This document shows positions 24,737 through 34,023 of a stretch of DNA of 64,000 nt, in pieces (position 1 is the stretch's first letter; every line of letters begins with the position of its first letter). The stretch is from Symbiodinium natans (taxonomy: Eukaryota; Sar; Dinophyceae; Suessiales; Symbiodiniaceae). The translations under genes and the position numbers were made by a program. The notes beneath the pieces are model-generated. The model had not been told where the DNA came from. It saw only the letters and a list, made by a program, of their open reading frames with translations, and ran no database searches. The DNA lies in the NCBI GenBank assembly GCA_905221605.1, contig CAJNDS010000430.1:32501-96500 (forward strand). Direction: 5' to 3'.

Positions 24737-24860
24737 TTAGGGTTTAGGGTTTAGGGTTTAGGGTTTAGGGTTTAGGGTTTAGGGTTTAGGGTTTAGGGTT
24801 TAGGGTTTAGGGTTTAGGGTTTAGGGTTTAGGGTTTAGGGTTTAGGGTTTAAGGTTCAAG
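24737..24860. repeat. TTTAGGG array
   Basis: About 16 units then TTTAAGG variants. Confidence 0.97.
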
Positions 24861-24917
24861 GTTTAAGGTTTAAGCCTTTGGGTTTAGGGTTTTGGGGCTT
24901 AGTAAGTCACGGGACTA

Positions 24918-25198
24918 AAGGAGGGACCCTTGCAGGGACCTTTGGGGTTCTTTGGGGGCTATTTAAGGGCTACTTTGGGTATATAGGGACTCTGTAAGGT
25001 GTATAGAAACCTCTGTGGCTTATATAGGGGTTATATGAAGTAGGGTACATATTTCTTGTACCCCCACAAGGACACCCAGTATACACACTCACCGATATTA
25101 ACAAGGAACCTTATATACACTCACCAATAACAGAAATAAAATACCCTGCTTCATATAGGGGAATGAGATTGAAGGGCCCCTTGCAGGGGTCCCTCTTT
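24918..25198. mobile_element. TIR element, family I (long)
   Basis: AGGAGGGACCCTTGCAGGGACC at left, GGGGCCCCTTGCAGGGGTCCC near the right end. Inner halves also pair (TATATAGGGGTTATATGAAG with CTTCATATAGGGG). About 280 bp, the largest TIR element here. Confidence 0.7.
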
Positions 25199-25603
25199 CT
25201 ACCTCTGACACTGGGGCTTAGGGTTTGTAACTTGGGACTTCCATCCTGGAGAAGTTTAGCTAAAGTTTGGGATGCAGGGTTTAGGGTTTAGGGTTTCTCG
25301 GGTTTTGCGTTTGGGGATTGGGGTTCAGGGTTTGGGGTTCAGGGTTTAGGGAGTGGGGTTTCGGGTTTAGGGATAAATTTTCAGGACCTACGAGATACTC
25401 ATGGTCTCAATCTCCTATGAGCGGTTGACACATCGCCTATCCCTGGTAAACTTGCCTACGGAGCGACTGGACGAGTCCCCTCTCCAGTCTCTAATGGGAG
25501 TACACTAAGCTCCCTAAACCCCTAACACCTGTAACCCTAAAGCCCAAGCCCTAAATCCTAAACCCCGCAAACCCTAAACCCCAAAAGTACATGGACCAGG
25601 ATA

Positions 25604-25680
25604 CCCTAAACCCTAAACCCTAAACCCTAAACCCTAAACCCTAAACCCTAAACCCTAAACCCTAAACCCTAAACCCTAAC
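25604..25680. repeat. CCCTAAA array
   Basis: About 11 units. 25260-25600 to the left is degenerate repeat and unassigned sequence. Confidence 0.97.
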
Positions 25681-25681
25681 A

Positions 25682-25979
25682 GCTGCGAGTCGATCTCCTG
25701 CTTGAACTCCTCGAGGGATGCGGCATGTAGCTGGTCAGGACGGGTCTTCACGGACCAGCTTGTAGGTCTCCTTGCCGCTGGAGGCTCCCGTGCTGCTCTT
25801 ATGAGTCAGGCCTCGTTGGATCCTGGTAGGCAGGGAAACGGTCCCCACTTTCAGGAACTGGTCCGTGACTATGAGATGGACAAGCCCGAGCTGTGACCAC
25901 GTGGCCTCTCCGAGGCTCTGCAGCACTGACAGCTCGAAGTCCTCCTGAATCGCCTTGGCGGCGCCCGTGCTGCAGGCAC
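25682..25979 (-). CDS. exon(s), protein-like, two overlapping frames
   Basis: Minus strand: AAKAIQEDFELSVLQSLGEA then TWSQLGLVHLIVTDQFLKV runs to a stop at about 25735. A second frame ends PDQLHAASLEEFKQEIDSQL at 25682. Either a frameshift or a small intron between. Abuts the plus-strand RCC1-like repeats. Confidence 0.5.
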
Positions 25980-26496
25980 GGCAGAGCATGGGGCGATCAG
26001 TCCCGTGGTGGTGACAGCAGTGAGGCGCAGGACCAGTTGCAGAACGTGCATTACATCCAGGCTTCTTCTGCTGCTTTTGCTGCACTTCTTGGTGATGGGT
26101 CTGTGGTTACCTGGGGCGAGCAGTCCAGTGGTGGCGACAGCAGTGCAGTGCAAGACCAGCTGAAGAACGTGCAGTGCATCCAGGCTTCTCTCAGCGCTTT
26201 TGCTGCACTTCTTGGCGATGGGTCTGTGGTTCCCTGCGGGGATGCCGTCTGCGGTGGCGACAGCAGTGCAGTGCGAGAACAGGTGAAGGGCGTGCAGTGC
26301 ATTCAGGCCTCTAGCGATGCGTTTGCTGCACTTCTTGGGGATGGGTCTGTGGCGACATGGGGCGACGCCGACTGTGGTGGGAACAGCAGCTCTGTGCAAA
26401 ATGAACTGCATAACGTTCACTGCATCCAAGCTTCTTCCGCAGCTTTTGCTGCACTGCTTTACGATGCTTCTGTGGCTAACCCCGCCCGCTGCTAAC
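25980..26496 (+). CDS. RCC1-like tandem repeat ORF, fragment
   Basis: Four repeats of about 41 residues, each like FAALLGDGSVVTWGDA followed by GGDSSAVQDQLKNVQCIQAS. G-x-V-x-x-W-G is the RCC1 blade signature; dinoflagellates have large families of such repeat proteins (often annotated HERC-like). The start used by the 25893 ORF is arbitrary: the first 30 residues read as the opposite-strand gene. Ends in a stop after VANPARC. One repeat has PCG in place of TWG. Probably a decayed fragment. Confidence 0.7.
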
Positions 26497-26518
26497 CATG
26501 CCCTTGCTGTCCACACCC

Positions 26519-26686
26519 TCAGACCTTGCTGTCAACGCCCTCAGCAAAAGCACCACATGAAGCCTGGATGCACTGCACGTTCTTCAGCTGGTCTTGCACT
26601 GCACTGCTGTCGCCACCGCAGTGAGCATCGCCCCAGGTAACCACAGACCCAGCACCCAGAAGTGCAGCAAAAGCAGCAGAAGAGAG
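26519..26686 (-). CDS. inverted RCC1-like repeat fragment
   Basis: Minus strand AAFAALLGAGSVVTWGDAHC then GGDSSAVQDQLKNVQCIQAS, one repeat and part of a second, in opposite orientation to 25980-26496. Suggests an inverted duplication. Confidence 0.65.
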   Translation of the reverse strand, partial: LSSAAFAALLGAGSVVTWGDAHCGGDSSAVQDQLKNVQCIQASCGAFAEGVDSKV

Positions 26687-26829
26687 GCCCGGATGTGATG
26701 CACGTTCCTCAGCTGGTCTTGCAACCTCCAAGCGCGGGGAGCAACGCACGCAGCTCAGGGGGCACCGTGTGCACGTCATGGCGCACCAGCGACGACTGCA
26801 GCGCAACAAGTCATTTCGCGCGCGAGCGA

Positions 26830-26905
26830 GCAAGAGACAGAGAGAGAGAGAGAGAGATTCAGCGAGAGAGACAGAGACTGAGAGAGAGAGAGAGAGGGAG
26901 CAAGA
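26830..26905. repeat. (GA)n microsatellite
   Basis: Two GAGAGA blocks separated by ACAGAGACTGA. Confidence 0.9.
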
Positions 26906-27089
26906 GTGAGTGATGTGAGTCATGTGAGAGTAAGCCAAGCGTGAGACCGAGAGTGGAAGAGCGAGCGCAAGCACAAGGCCCGAAACCCCCGACTACACCT
27001 AACATAGTAGCATGTGCAATGTGGCGCGCGGTCGCACATTCGATAGCCGAATGTGCAGAGGACTGTATTGATTCATGGCTTGTTTGAAG

Positions 27090-27205
27090 GGAGAGCCCAA
27101 AGAGCTCAATATTGCTCAATTAAGGCATATACCTTAAATCATACTCAGGATCCCTATATGACTGAAGGAATATTCCTTAATTAAGCAATATTGGGCTCTT
27201 TGAGA
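27090..27205. mobile_element. TIR element, family C
   Basis: GCCCAAAGAGCTCAATATTGC to GCAATATTGGGCTCTTTGAG with TTAATTAAG cores. Confidence 0.8.
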
Positions 27206-27334
27206 GGGGCTCTTTGAGAGGGGGGAGGACAGGGAAGTAAGAGCGCGGGGGGGGGGGGGGGCTGGGCCACTGCTACTGACAGACCCCAAGCCCCAGTCCT
27301 AATGCCGAAGCCCTCCCCCCCCCCTAAACCGCCC

Positions 27335-27385
27335 TAAGCCCTAAGCCCTAAACCCTAAACCCTAAACCCTAAACCCTAAACCCCG
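27335..27385. repeat. CCCTAAA array
   Basis: Seven units. Confidence 0.95.
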
Positions 27386-27401
27386 CTTAAACAAAGCAAA
27401 A

Positions 27402-27478
27402 CAAGTGCCTGCACGGTGAAAGGCCTCCGTGAGCCTTGGGAGCGGCCACGCGCATGGGTAGCTGGTAGGTTTCCCGGG
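27402..27478 (-). CDS. exon, protein-like
   Basis: Minus strand RETYQLPMRVAAPKAHGGLS then PCRHL. Confidence 0.45.
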
Positions 27479-27576
27479 GGGTTCTGGGGTGTACGGTGTG
27501 AATCTCACTTGTGGGCACTTGTGGCTTTTTGCAACTACGGCATGTTCCCAAGAATTTAGGGTACCATAAAGAGCCG

Positions 27577-27630
27577 AGGGTTTAGGGTTTAGGGTTTAGG
27601 GTTTAGGGTTTGGGGTTTAGGGTTTAGGGT
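27577..27630. repeat. TTTAGGG array
   Basis: Seven units. Confidence 0.95.
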
Positions 27631-27635
27631 CCGAG

Positions 27636-27737
27636 AACTGAGATCAGAATTGCTGTCCTTCTTGGGGAAATCTACGCATGTAGGGCAGTAGAGTAGGAGG
27701 AGCCCAGACAGCATCATAGAGACAAAAAGAGGAGCCA
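27636..27737 (-). CDS. exon with membrane segment
   Basis: Minus strand APLFVSMMLSGLLLLYCPTC then VDFPKKDSNSDLSS. Hydrophobic segment followed by a polar tail. Confidence 0.55.
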
Positions 27738-27739
27738 GG

Positions 27740-27812
27740 GTTTCGGGTTTAGGGTTTAGGGTTTAGGGTTTAGGGTTTAGGGTTTAGGGTTTAGGGTTTA
27801 GGGTTTAGGGTC
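27740..27812. repeat. TTTAGGG array
   Basis: Ten units. Confidence 0.97.
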
Positions 27813-27816
27813 CCAC

Positions 27817-27888
27817 CTTAAGAACCGGAAGCCTTCTTTTGTGTTCGTCGTTGTTGCTAAAGACACCCCCTCGCACGCCCCCACAACC
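27817..27888 (-). CDS. exon with GTGGGA donor
   Basis: Minus strand CGGVRGGVFSNNDEHKRRLP then VLK, then GTGGGA at 27816-27811. Confidence 0.45.
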
Positions 27889-27923
27889 TAAATGGGATCT
27901 GGGGCGCTAGAGAGGTGGAGATA

Positions 27924-27995
27924 CCCAGATCTTCCAAAACCCCTTCAGAGAGGAATATACCCTCCGACAAGGGACCCTCATTTAGAGAACTACCC
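27924..27995. mobile_element. family B element, 5' half
   Basis: CCCAGATCTTCCAAAACCCC with TA before it; the right arm is missing. Confidence 0.5.
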
Positions 27996-28084
27996 ATTTG
28001 CTCCACAGCCCTAAACCCTAAACCCTAAACCCTAAGCCCTAAACCCTAAACCCTAAATGCCAAAACCAAGGTTGAGGGTCCCCC

Positions 28085-28147
28085 TCACTCAGGGCCAGGC
28101 CAGCTGGGCCCGAAGTCTTCCAACATAGGGCCGGTCCTTGCTGGGTG
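28085..28147 (-). CDS. weak exon-like island
   Basis: Minus strand SPSKDRPYVGRLRAQLAWP. Other frames open. Confidence 0.3.
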   Translation of the reverse strand, partial: HPARTGPMLEDFGPSWPGPE

Positions 28148-28149
28148 AG

Positions 28150-28440
28150 TTTAGTTGTTTGGGGTTTTGGGCTTAGGGTTTGGGGTTTGGGGTTTGGAGT
28201 TTGGGGTTTAGGGTGTGGGGTTTGGGGCTTAGGGCTTGGGTCTGGGGTTTAGGGTTTGGGGTCTGGAGTTCAGAGTCTAGAGGGCACTACCCTAGGAACC
28301 CAACACATCCGGTTCTTGTGATCAACCCCTTGCAAGGTTTGAGAGCTAACTGCAACCAAAGCGCGAACCTTCTGTTGTGGGGTTTGAGCTTCGGCCTGTG
28401 GGGGGGTTTAGGGATTAGGGTTTAGGGTTTAGGGTTACTT
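28150..28440. repeat. degenerate TTTGGGG/TTTAGGG with unassigned insert
   Basis: A plus ORF over this stretch is mostly repeat (GLGF, VWGLG); 28290-28395 is unique sequence without a clear gene. Confidence 0.5.
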
Positions 28441-28678
28441 GAGTGCAGTCGAGACGGTGTGGCACGCCCGCTGCGGGCAAGGAAAACAACCCTAAACCTC
28501 GGAACTCTACCCCCAAACCCAAAACCCAATCCCCAACCCCTAAACCTTAAACTCTCTTTTAATCCCTGAAGCCTGCTGTTCCCGAATACCAACCCGAGCA
28601 GCCTCTCTACAAGAGACCCTCAGCCCTAAACCCCATGGCTCCTCTTTAACGCCTGGGTGCCCGGAGCTAGGGCATGTA

Positions 28679-28757
28679 GGTTGGGATGTTCCCCTTACAC
28701 TTAATGATTCTACAATCCCTATTGAGGACTGCCAGTATATGGGGGAACATCCCAACA
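28679..28757. mobile_element. TIR element, family D
   Basis: TTGGGATGTTCCCC to GGGGAACATCCCAA, 79 bp, no telomeric insert. Confidence 0.8.
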
Positions 28758-28971
28758 TCTGGGAATTATCGGGCTTACAGGACATCGAGGGTTCAAATTA
28801 GCTTCATCGGGTGTATGGGCCTAGGGCTTCTAAAGTAAAGGGCAGATACGGGGTTTTAGGGCTTATGTCATAGGGTGTGTAGGGATCATCGGATTCTGGG
28901 TGCCCAGGTTCTGCAGATTTGCAACCCTTAACCCTTAACCCCAAACCCCAAACCCCAAACCCGAAACCCCT

Positions 28972-29050
28972 GCCCCCGAGAGAGACGAGTTGAGGGCCCG
29001 ACCAGGGAAACTCCAGGCCGTAGAGCCTCGGCGCTTCAGGGATGAGGGTC
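28972..29050 (-). CDS. exon-like island, strand unclear
   Basis: Minus TLIPEAPRLYGLEFPWSGP or plus RDELRARPGKLQAVEPRRF; both read well. Confidence 0.35.
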
Positions 29051-29134
29051 GGTTTAGGGTTTAGGGTTTAGGGTTTAGGGTTTCGGGTTTAGGGTTCAGG
29101 TCCCTGAACCCTTAGCCATTAACCCTTGCCCTAA

Positions 29135-29220
29135 CCAAGCAAAAACGGCTTGGAGTTCTCCACCTCCTGGCAACCTGAGAATGACAAGCATTCCCCCCCC
29201 CCATTTCGGCTTCATTGCGG
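29135..29220 (-). CDS. exon-like island
   Basis: Minus strand EAEMGGGMLVILRLPGGGEL then QAVFAW; a second frame is open (KPKWGGECLSFSGCQEVE). Confidence 0.4.
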
Positions 29221-29360
29221 TTTAGGGTTGGGGTTTAGGGTTTAGGGTTTCGGGTTTAGGGTCTACGTAGGGTCTAGGGTTTAGGGTTTAGGGCATAGGG
29301 TATAGGGTGTAGGGTTTAAGGTTTAGGGTTTAGGGTTGAGGGTTTAGGGTTTAGGGTTTA
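29221..29360. repeat. TTTAGGG array with variants
   Basis: About 15 units including TTTCGGG and TATAGGG. Confidence 0.9.
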
Positions 29361-29778
29361 GGGCAAGTTGAGGGTTCACAGGAACAAACCCCCTGCACCA
29401 GGGAATGATAAGGGCACTACATGCTGAAACCCTAAACCCCAGGGTTCTCAGGCGAGGGTTTATAGTGAGAAGGTTTAAGGTTCAGGGCTTAGGGTTTGAC
29501 ACTCTGTAGCCCAAAGCCCTATACTCCAAGCTCCCCAAGAAAACTCTCAGGCCCGAAGCCCCCACCCCCCCCCCCTCCCCCCCCCAAAAGAAAGCAAGAA
29601 ACAAGAACCATACATCATAGACCCTAAACCCTAAACCCTGATGGCCCTGATCACACAACTAGCCAATGCCGTCCCACTACCCCGAGAAAAGGCATGCGAC
29701 CTCCGCCACGAGAATCTGCCTCAACCCTGCGTTGGGTAAACCCCAGACCCTAACATCGTTAACCCCAAACTCTGAACC

Positions 29779-29912
29779 CTAAACCCTAAGCTTAGGGTTT
29801 AGGGTTTAGGGTTTAGGGTTTAGGGTTTAGGGTTTAGGGTTTAGGGTTTAGGGTTTAGGGTTTAGGGTTTAGGGTTTAGGGTTTAGGGTTTAGGGTTTAG
29901 GGTTTAGGGTTC
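29779..29912. repeat. TTTAGGG array starting at a perfect palindrome
   Basis: AAACCCTAAGCTTAGGGTTT (29781-29800) is a perfect palindrome; arms extend to about 16 bp. To its right are 16 clean TTTAGGG units. Confidence 0.97.
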
Positions 29913-29921
29913 TAAACCCCG

Positions 29922-30030
29922 AGCCATTACAAAGTTCTCCACGCTGGCAACGACAAAGTCCTCATGCTGCCAGCGTTTTTCAGGCTTTGTGCCTAGCAGC
30001 CTTTGTTGGGCATTTGCCCCTCCGTTTAGG
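29922..30030 (-). CDS. exon, strongly protein-like
   Basis: Minus strand GGANAQQRLLGTKPEKRWQH then EDFVVASVENFVMA. No family recognised. Confidence 0.55.
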
Positions 30031-30047
30031 ACTGTGTGTTTCAAGAG

Positions 30048-30262
30048 ACAGACAGAGCGAGAGCGAGAGAGAGTGAGAGAGAAAAAAAAGAAAGAGAAAG
30101 AGACAGATCAAGAGCAGAAGGCAGAGGAAACAAGAAAGAGAAAGAAGCAAAGAATGAAAGTACAGAGAAAGAGAAAAGGAGAAAGACATATAGAGAAAGA
30201 ACTAAAGAGGAAGAAAGAAAGACAAAGAAAGAAAGAGAAAGAAAGACAAATAAATTAAACAT
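30048..30262. repeat. GA/GAAA-rich low-complexity region
   Basis: Purine-rich on plus. The Lys/Glu/Arg ORFs here are composition artefacts. Confidence 0.9.
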
Positions 30263-30271
30263 ACATGAAAT

Positions 30272-30318
30272 AAACCCTAAACCCTAAACCCTAAACCCTA
30301 AACCCTAAACCCTAAACC
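30272..30318. repeat. CCCTAAA array
   Basis: Seven units. Confidence 0.95.
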
Positions 30319-30401
30319 ATTCCTGCTCCCGTACTGCAGGCAAGGCGCATGCCAGGAGCCTTCTTCATGTGGTGCTCCGTGACCATCCTGAGGTTCTCAA
30401 G
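30319..30401 (-). CDS. exon, protein-like
   Basis: Minus strand LENLRMVTEHHMKKAPGMRL then ACSTGAG. CCCTAAA left, TTTAGGG right. Confidence 0.5.
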
Positions 30402-30404
30402 GTT

Positions 30405-30825
30405 TAGGGTTCCTAGGGTTTTGGGTTTAGGGTTTAGGGTTTAGGGTTTAGGGCGAGAGGGAGTTTAGGTTCGGGGTTTGAGGGGCTCGTGGGGCTTAAG
30501 GGGGCTTAGGGTTTAGATTTTGGGGTTGGGGTTTAGGGTTATTGGGTTATTGGGTTACTGGGTTATTGGGTTATTGGGTTTTGGGTTTAGGGATTAGGGG
30601 TTTTAGGATTCTTGTCAAGGAGGTTTAGGGCTCAGGGTTTGTAGGGCTGCTAGGGTTTTTCGAGGGTCCAGCTGCGGGCTTTCGAAGTTTCCTATGAGCC
30701 CTACTTACCCTGTTAGCCCTGTAAACCCCAAAGCTGGGGATGCTCGAGGGCCTTAAGAGGGATTATGACAAACCCTTTCAACCCTAAACCCTAAACCCTT
30801 TCAGCCCTATAATGCCAAAAAGCCC
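30405..30825. repeat. degenerate TTTAGGG, (TTATTGGG)n and other decay
   Basis: Contains five units of TTATTGGG/TTACTGGG at 30537-30580. No gene seen. Confidence 0.7.
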
Positions 30826-30826
30826 C

Positions 30827-30898
30827 AAGTGTTGCGTGGAGGGCTTCGTGCTTGAAGCTCGCAGGGCTCAGTGTGTGGAGAACGTCTCACAGTGCTGG
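30827..30898 (+). CDS. exon-like island
   Basis: Plus strand KCCVEGFVLEARRAQCVENV then SQCW. Confidence 0.4.
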
Positions 30899-31255
30899 GT
30901 TTAGGGTGTAGGGTGTAGGGTTTAGGGTTTAGGGTTTAGGGCTTAGGGTTGTGGGGGCTCAGAGGGTTGAACCGAAGGGGGCTGACTATGTGCTGAGGAA
31001 CCCTAAACCCTAAACCCTATACCCTACACCCTAAACTCTAAACCTAAACCCAAAACACTCAAAGATGATAATCCCTATACTACCCTTACAAGGGAGAACT
31101 GACCGAAATCGTAAAAACACCGGTGGGCAGATTGACCGAAATCGTAAAAAGGTTTAAACACGAAAAATATTTCAATAACTAAAAAAATTTGTATGTATGA
31201 AAGAGAGGGTTTAGGGTTTGGTTGTTTTTGGGTTTGGGGTTTGAGGTTTGGGGTT

Positions 31256-31342
31256 TGGAGTTTAGGGTTTAGGGTTTAGGGTTTAGGGTTTAGGGTTTAG
31301 GGTTTAGGGTTTAGGGCCTAGGGTTTAGGGTTTAGGGTTTGG
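31256..31342. repeat. TTTAGGG array
   Basis: About 12 units. Confidence 0.97.
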
Positions 31343-31344
31343 AG

Positions 31345-31418
31345 TTCCCAGGCGCTCGAAAGAAATAGGCTGCCACTGGATGGGCGGCCTGTCGCGCTCC
31401 GCCTGCAGGTCTCTGAGG
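31345..31418 (-). CDS. exon, protein-like
   Basis: Minus strand LRDLQAERDRPPIQWQPISF then ERLGT. TTTAGGG on both sides. Confidence 0.5.
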
Positions 31419-31506
31419 TTTAGGGTTTAGGGTTTAGGGTTTAGGGTTTGGGGTTCGGGGTTTGGGGTTTAGGGTTTAGGGGTTTAAGGTTCTAGGGTTC
31501 CAGGGC

Positions 31507-31920
31507 TTAGGGTAGGCTCGTATATAGGGGGGGGGGGGGGGGGGGTGGAGGTTTTATGCGTTTCATGAACGTCAATAGGCTTTCTAAGGAATTTATACTT
31601 ATACTAGGGCTTGGCGGCTTATGTTCTTTGATTTGATGGGGTACGAATTTAAACAGCAATAAGACAATCACCGCCAAGGCGGGTGGCCTTAGGTGGGCCT
31701 TCACAGACTCACTCAGGATGGCGAGTGATGCCGGAGAGAGCTCCGGCACCACCGTCAAGACCCGTGCAAGATTTGCACGGTCCCTCGAGGTGGCCTCTTC
31801 GGCGCTCTCCTCGACCAAAGTGCCCTTCTCATCTCTGAGTGGGGTGGGCCGAATGGCCGCAGCGTCCTGCTTCTTGCGGGAATTACCTTTATCACCCTTC
31901 GATTGGCCTTTCTGACCCAT
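31507..31920 (-). CDS. ORF of a probable retroposed cDNA
   Basis: 137 codons from ATG at 31920-31918: MGQKGQSKGDKGNSRKKQDA, a basic N-terminus, then EESAEEATSRDRANLARVLT and a hydrophobic stretch ALAVIVLLLFKF. The tail beyond about 31640 runs into AT-rich sequence and a G-run, so the original C-terminus is probably lost. The longer frame (to 32001) has no start evidence. The spliced-leader relic 175 bases upstream marks it as reverse-transcribed mRNA. Function unknown; it could also be the start of a retroelement gag-like ORF. Confidence 0.55.
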   Translation of the reverse strand: MGQKGQSKGDKGNSRKKQDAAAIRPTPLRDEKGTLVEESAEEATSRDRANLARVLTVVPELSPASLAILSESVKAHLRPPALAVIVLLLFKFVPHQIKEHKPPSPSISINSLESLLTFMKRIKPPPPPPPPLYTSLP

Positions 31921-32094
31921 GGTGATCGAAGGACCGCTTACGCGGATGCCGTTGACTTCCCAGTCAAGGGTTCTCCCAGGTCCTCGGACCTCGGCAACCA
32001 AGCAGTCCAGCTAGATCTGCAGCGAAGCAGACCCCTGGCTCGGGCTGAAGCAAGTGTCACGCACTTGCCGTTGGCCTGAAGGCAGAAATGCCTT
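31921..32094 (-). other. 5' UTR-like sequence of the retroposed cDNA
   Basis: Begins at the spliced-leader relic with a hairpin (GAAGGCATTTCTGCCTTC) and runs to the ATG without introns or telomeric repeat. Confidence 0.45.
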
Positions 32095-32109
32095 CTTGAG
32101 CCAAAATGG
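32095..32109 (-). other. dinoflagellate spliced-leader relic
   Basis: Minus strand CCATTTTGGCTCAAG equals the last 15 bases of the conserved 22-nt dinoflagellate spliced leader (which ends GCCATTTTGGCTCAAG). The 5' part is missing, as in known recycled cDNAs. Confidence 0.8.
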
Positions 32110-32211
32110 AGTTCAGTGCTCACAACCCGTAAGTCCAAGTGCAGGGCCTGCGGCTTCAGGGCACAGACTGGGGGACTTTTGGTTGCTATCCTGACACTGA
32201 TAGCACTGTCA

Positions 32212-32284
32212 AAACCCTAAACCCTAAACCCTAAACCCTAAACCCTAAACCTAAACCCCTAGGGTTTAGGGTTTAGGGTTTAAA
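32212..32284. repeat. CCCTAAA array inverting to TTTAGGG
   Basis: Six CCCTAAA units then AAACCCCTAGGGTTT and three TTTAGGG units. Confidence 0.95.
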
Positions 32285-32456
32285 GCTCGATCAACGCGCC
32301 TGCAAGGCACAAACTTCAGGGCTTTGGGGGGGGGGTTGATTTTAAGCCCAACAGGATCTGAAAGCTCGACGGCGTCCGAATAACCTAACCTAAGGTCAGA
32401 TGTGGGGGGGGATAAACTGTACCTGATTCCCTCAAATGTCGACCAAGAACTACCAG
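32285..32456. other. unassigned island
   Basis: Contains two G-runs and CCTAACCTAAGGTCAG; no convincing gene. Confidence 0.4.
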
Positions 32457-32503
32457 GTTTAGGGTTTAGGGTTTAGGGTTTAGGGTTTAGGGTTTAGGGG
32501 TTG
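32457..32503. repeat. TTTAGGG array
   Basis: Seven units. Confidence 0.95.
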
Positions 32504-32603
32504 AGGGTCCCTTCCTAAGGCCCCAATCATAGACCACGGTCTTCTAACACTCGCGCACCCCTTTCGGTACATCCCAGAGAAACCGAGGAACTACAAAAGG
32601 TGT

Positions 32604-32662
32604 TTAAGGTTTAGGGTTTAGGGTTTAGGGTTTAGGGTTTAGGGTTTAGGGTTTAGGGTTGC
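32604..32662. repeat. TTTAGGG array
   Basis: Eight units. 32505-32600 and 32665-32770 hold no clear gene. Confidence 0.95.
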
Positions 32663-32774
32663 GCAAGCCACACGAAACTCTAAACCTTAGAGCCTAAAGT
32701 TCAGGGCCCCCAAACTCCACGTTTACTTGAAGGGGGGATAAGGAAGCCGAACCCCCGCCCAAACATAGTGGGGT

Positions 32775-32830
32775 TGGGGTTTAGGGTTTAGGGTTTAGGG
32801 TTTAGAATTTAGGGTTTAGGGTTTAGGTAA
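32775..32830. repeat. TTTAGGG array
   Basis: Seven units; 32831-33000 beyond is AT-rich then C-rich, no gene seen. Confidence 0.95.
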
Positions 32831-33061
32831 TAGTGGGAATCTAATGCTAATGATAACAAGAAAAAGTAGTAGCAACAAGCAAAAAGGCAGCATAAATTGT
32901 AATGACTACGTGCTGTGTTTCAAGGTTCCTCAAGCTCCTCTCAGGTTAGGACCCCAGACCTCCACCCAACACCGCAAGCTCCGCGTTCGTAGGCTTACCC
33001 CTAAACCCTAAACCCTAAACCCTAAACCCCAAACACTAAACCATAAATCCCCCCAAGCAAG

Positions 33062-33136
33062 TCCACCAGGCGACGTTCACTCCGTGCCTGGCACCGGCCC
33101 TCTAGCGCTTTGATGGCCACCTTCATGAGTCGAGTT
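33062..33136 (-). CDS. exon, protein-like
   Basis: Minus strand TRLMKVAIKALEGRCQARSE then RRLVDL. CCCTAAA left, TTTAGGG right. Confidence 0.5.
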
Positions 33137-33700
33137 GGGGTTTAGGGTTCAGGGATTAGGGTTTAGGGTTTGGGGTGCCCTTAGGGGGTTGAGTTCTTCA
33201 GGGGCTTTTGGAGGGGCTTCTAGGCCTAGGACTTTGAGCCCCGGGCTTTTTGGATTTTAGGGTTTAGGGTTTAGGGTTTCCGGAAGACCCTCAAACCCCA
33301 CGGATCCTGCAAGAAGCAACCCCTCAAACCCGTGGCTTTGGGGGGGGGGGGGGGGGGGGCCTTTTCAGCTCGGGGCAAGGTTTGGGCTCTAGGATTTAAG
33401 GTTTAGCGAAGGGCAATTGCATGGTCGCTTAGTATGGGCCCTTAAACCCCTTACCCCTTATATACCCCTTACATACCCTTTTTACAAATGAAGGGCCCAG
33501 ACATCAGAACCCGGCAAAGGAGGTTAGGGACCACATTAAGGCCCCCTGAAACTTCCCTCAGAGCTTGCGCAGAGTTTTTAGGGCATGTGTTTCCAGGCCC
33601 TGAGTTCCCAAAAACCCCCCAAAAGCGTCGGACTCCCCTGATCTAAGGCTCAGGGTCGTCCTGCTTCTTGCAGCGAAGCCGCTACATATCTCGGCTTTCG
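33137..33700. other. degenerate repeat and unassigned sequence
   Basis: Short TTTAGGG runs, an 18-G run at 33343, a mirror-like TATACCCCTTACATACCC patch at 33460. No gene seen. Confidence 0.5.
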
Positions 33701-33701
33701 A

Positions 33702-33752
33702 AACCCTAAACCCTAAACCCTAAACCCTAAACCCTAAACCCTAAACCCTAGG
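33702..33752. repeat. CCCTAAA array
   Basis: Seven units. Confidence 0.95.
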
Positions 33753-33774
33753 AACCCTAAACCTTAATCCGCAG

Positions 33775-33853
33775 TCTCGAAACCCCAGGCCCCACAACCA
33801 CTCCACAAAGGGGGAGAGGGGCAAAGCAGCCGAAGCAGCGGCTTCGGGCAACC
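33775..33853 (-). CDS. exon, protein-like
   Basis: Minus strand LPEAAASAALPLSPFVEWLW then GLGFRDCG. Confidence 0.45.
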
Positions 33854-33906
33854 CCTAAACCCTAAACCCTAAACCCTAAACCCTAAACCCTAAACCCTAA
33901 ACTCTA
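33854..33906. repeat. CCCTAAA array
   Basis: Seven units. Confidence 0.95.
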
Positions 33907-33916
33907 CACCCCCCCC

Positions 33917-34020
33917 CATCGCGCCTCCTCCTCCTTCTTCAGAGCCTCCTGCTTCGCAAGGAGGTCTTCCTGAGACTCCTGGGACGCCTGGCGGGCTTGC
34001 GGCTGGGGCTTGCTGGAGGC
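33917..34020 (-). CDS. exon, coiled-coil-like
   Basis: Minus strand ASSKPQPQARQASQESQEDL then LAKQEALKKEEEARW: Gln/Ser-rich then a charged helix. CCCTAAA left, TTTAGGG right. Confidence 0.55.
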
Positions 34021-34023
34021 TTT

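Noticed and set aside
30041-30287. Lys/Glu/Arg-rich ORFs and Leu/Ser-rich reverse ORFs
   Set aside because: Artefacts of the GA-rich simple sequence.
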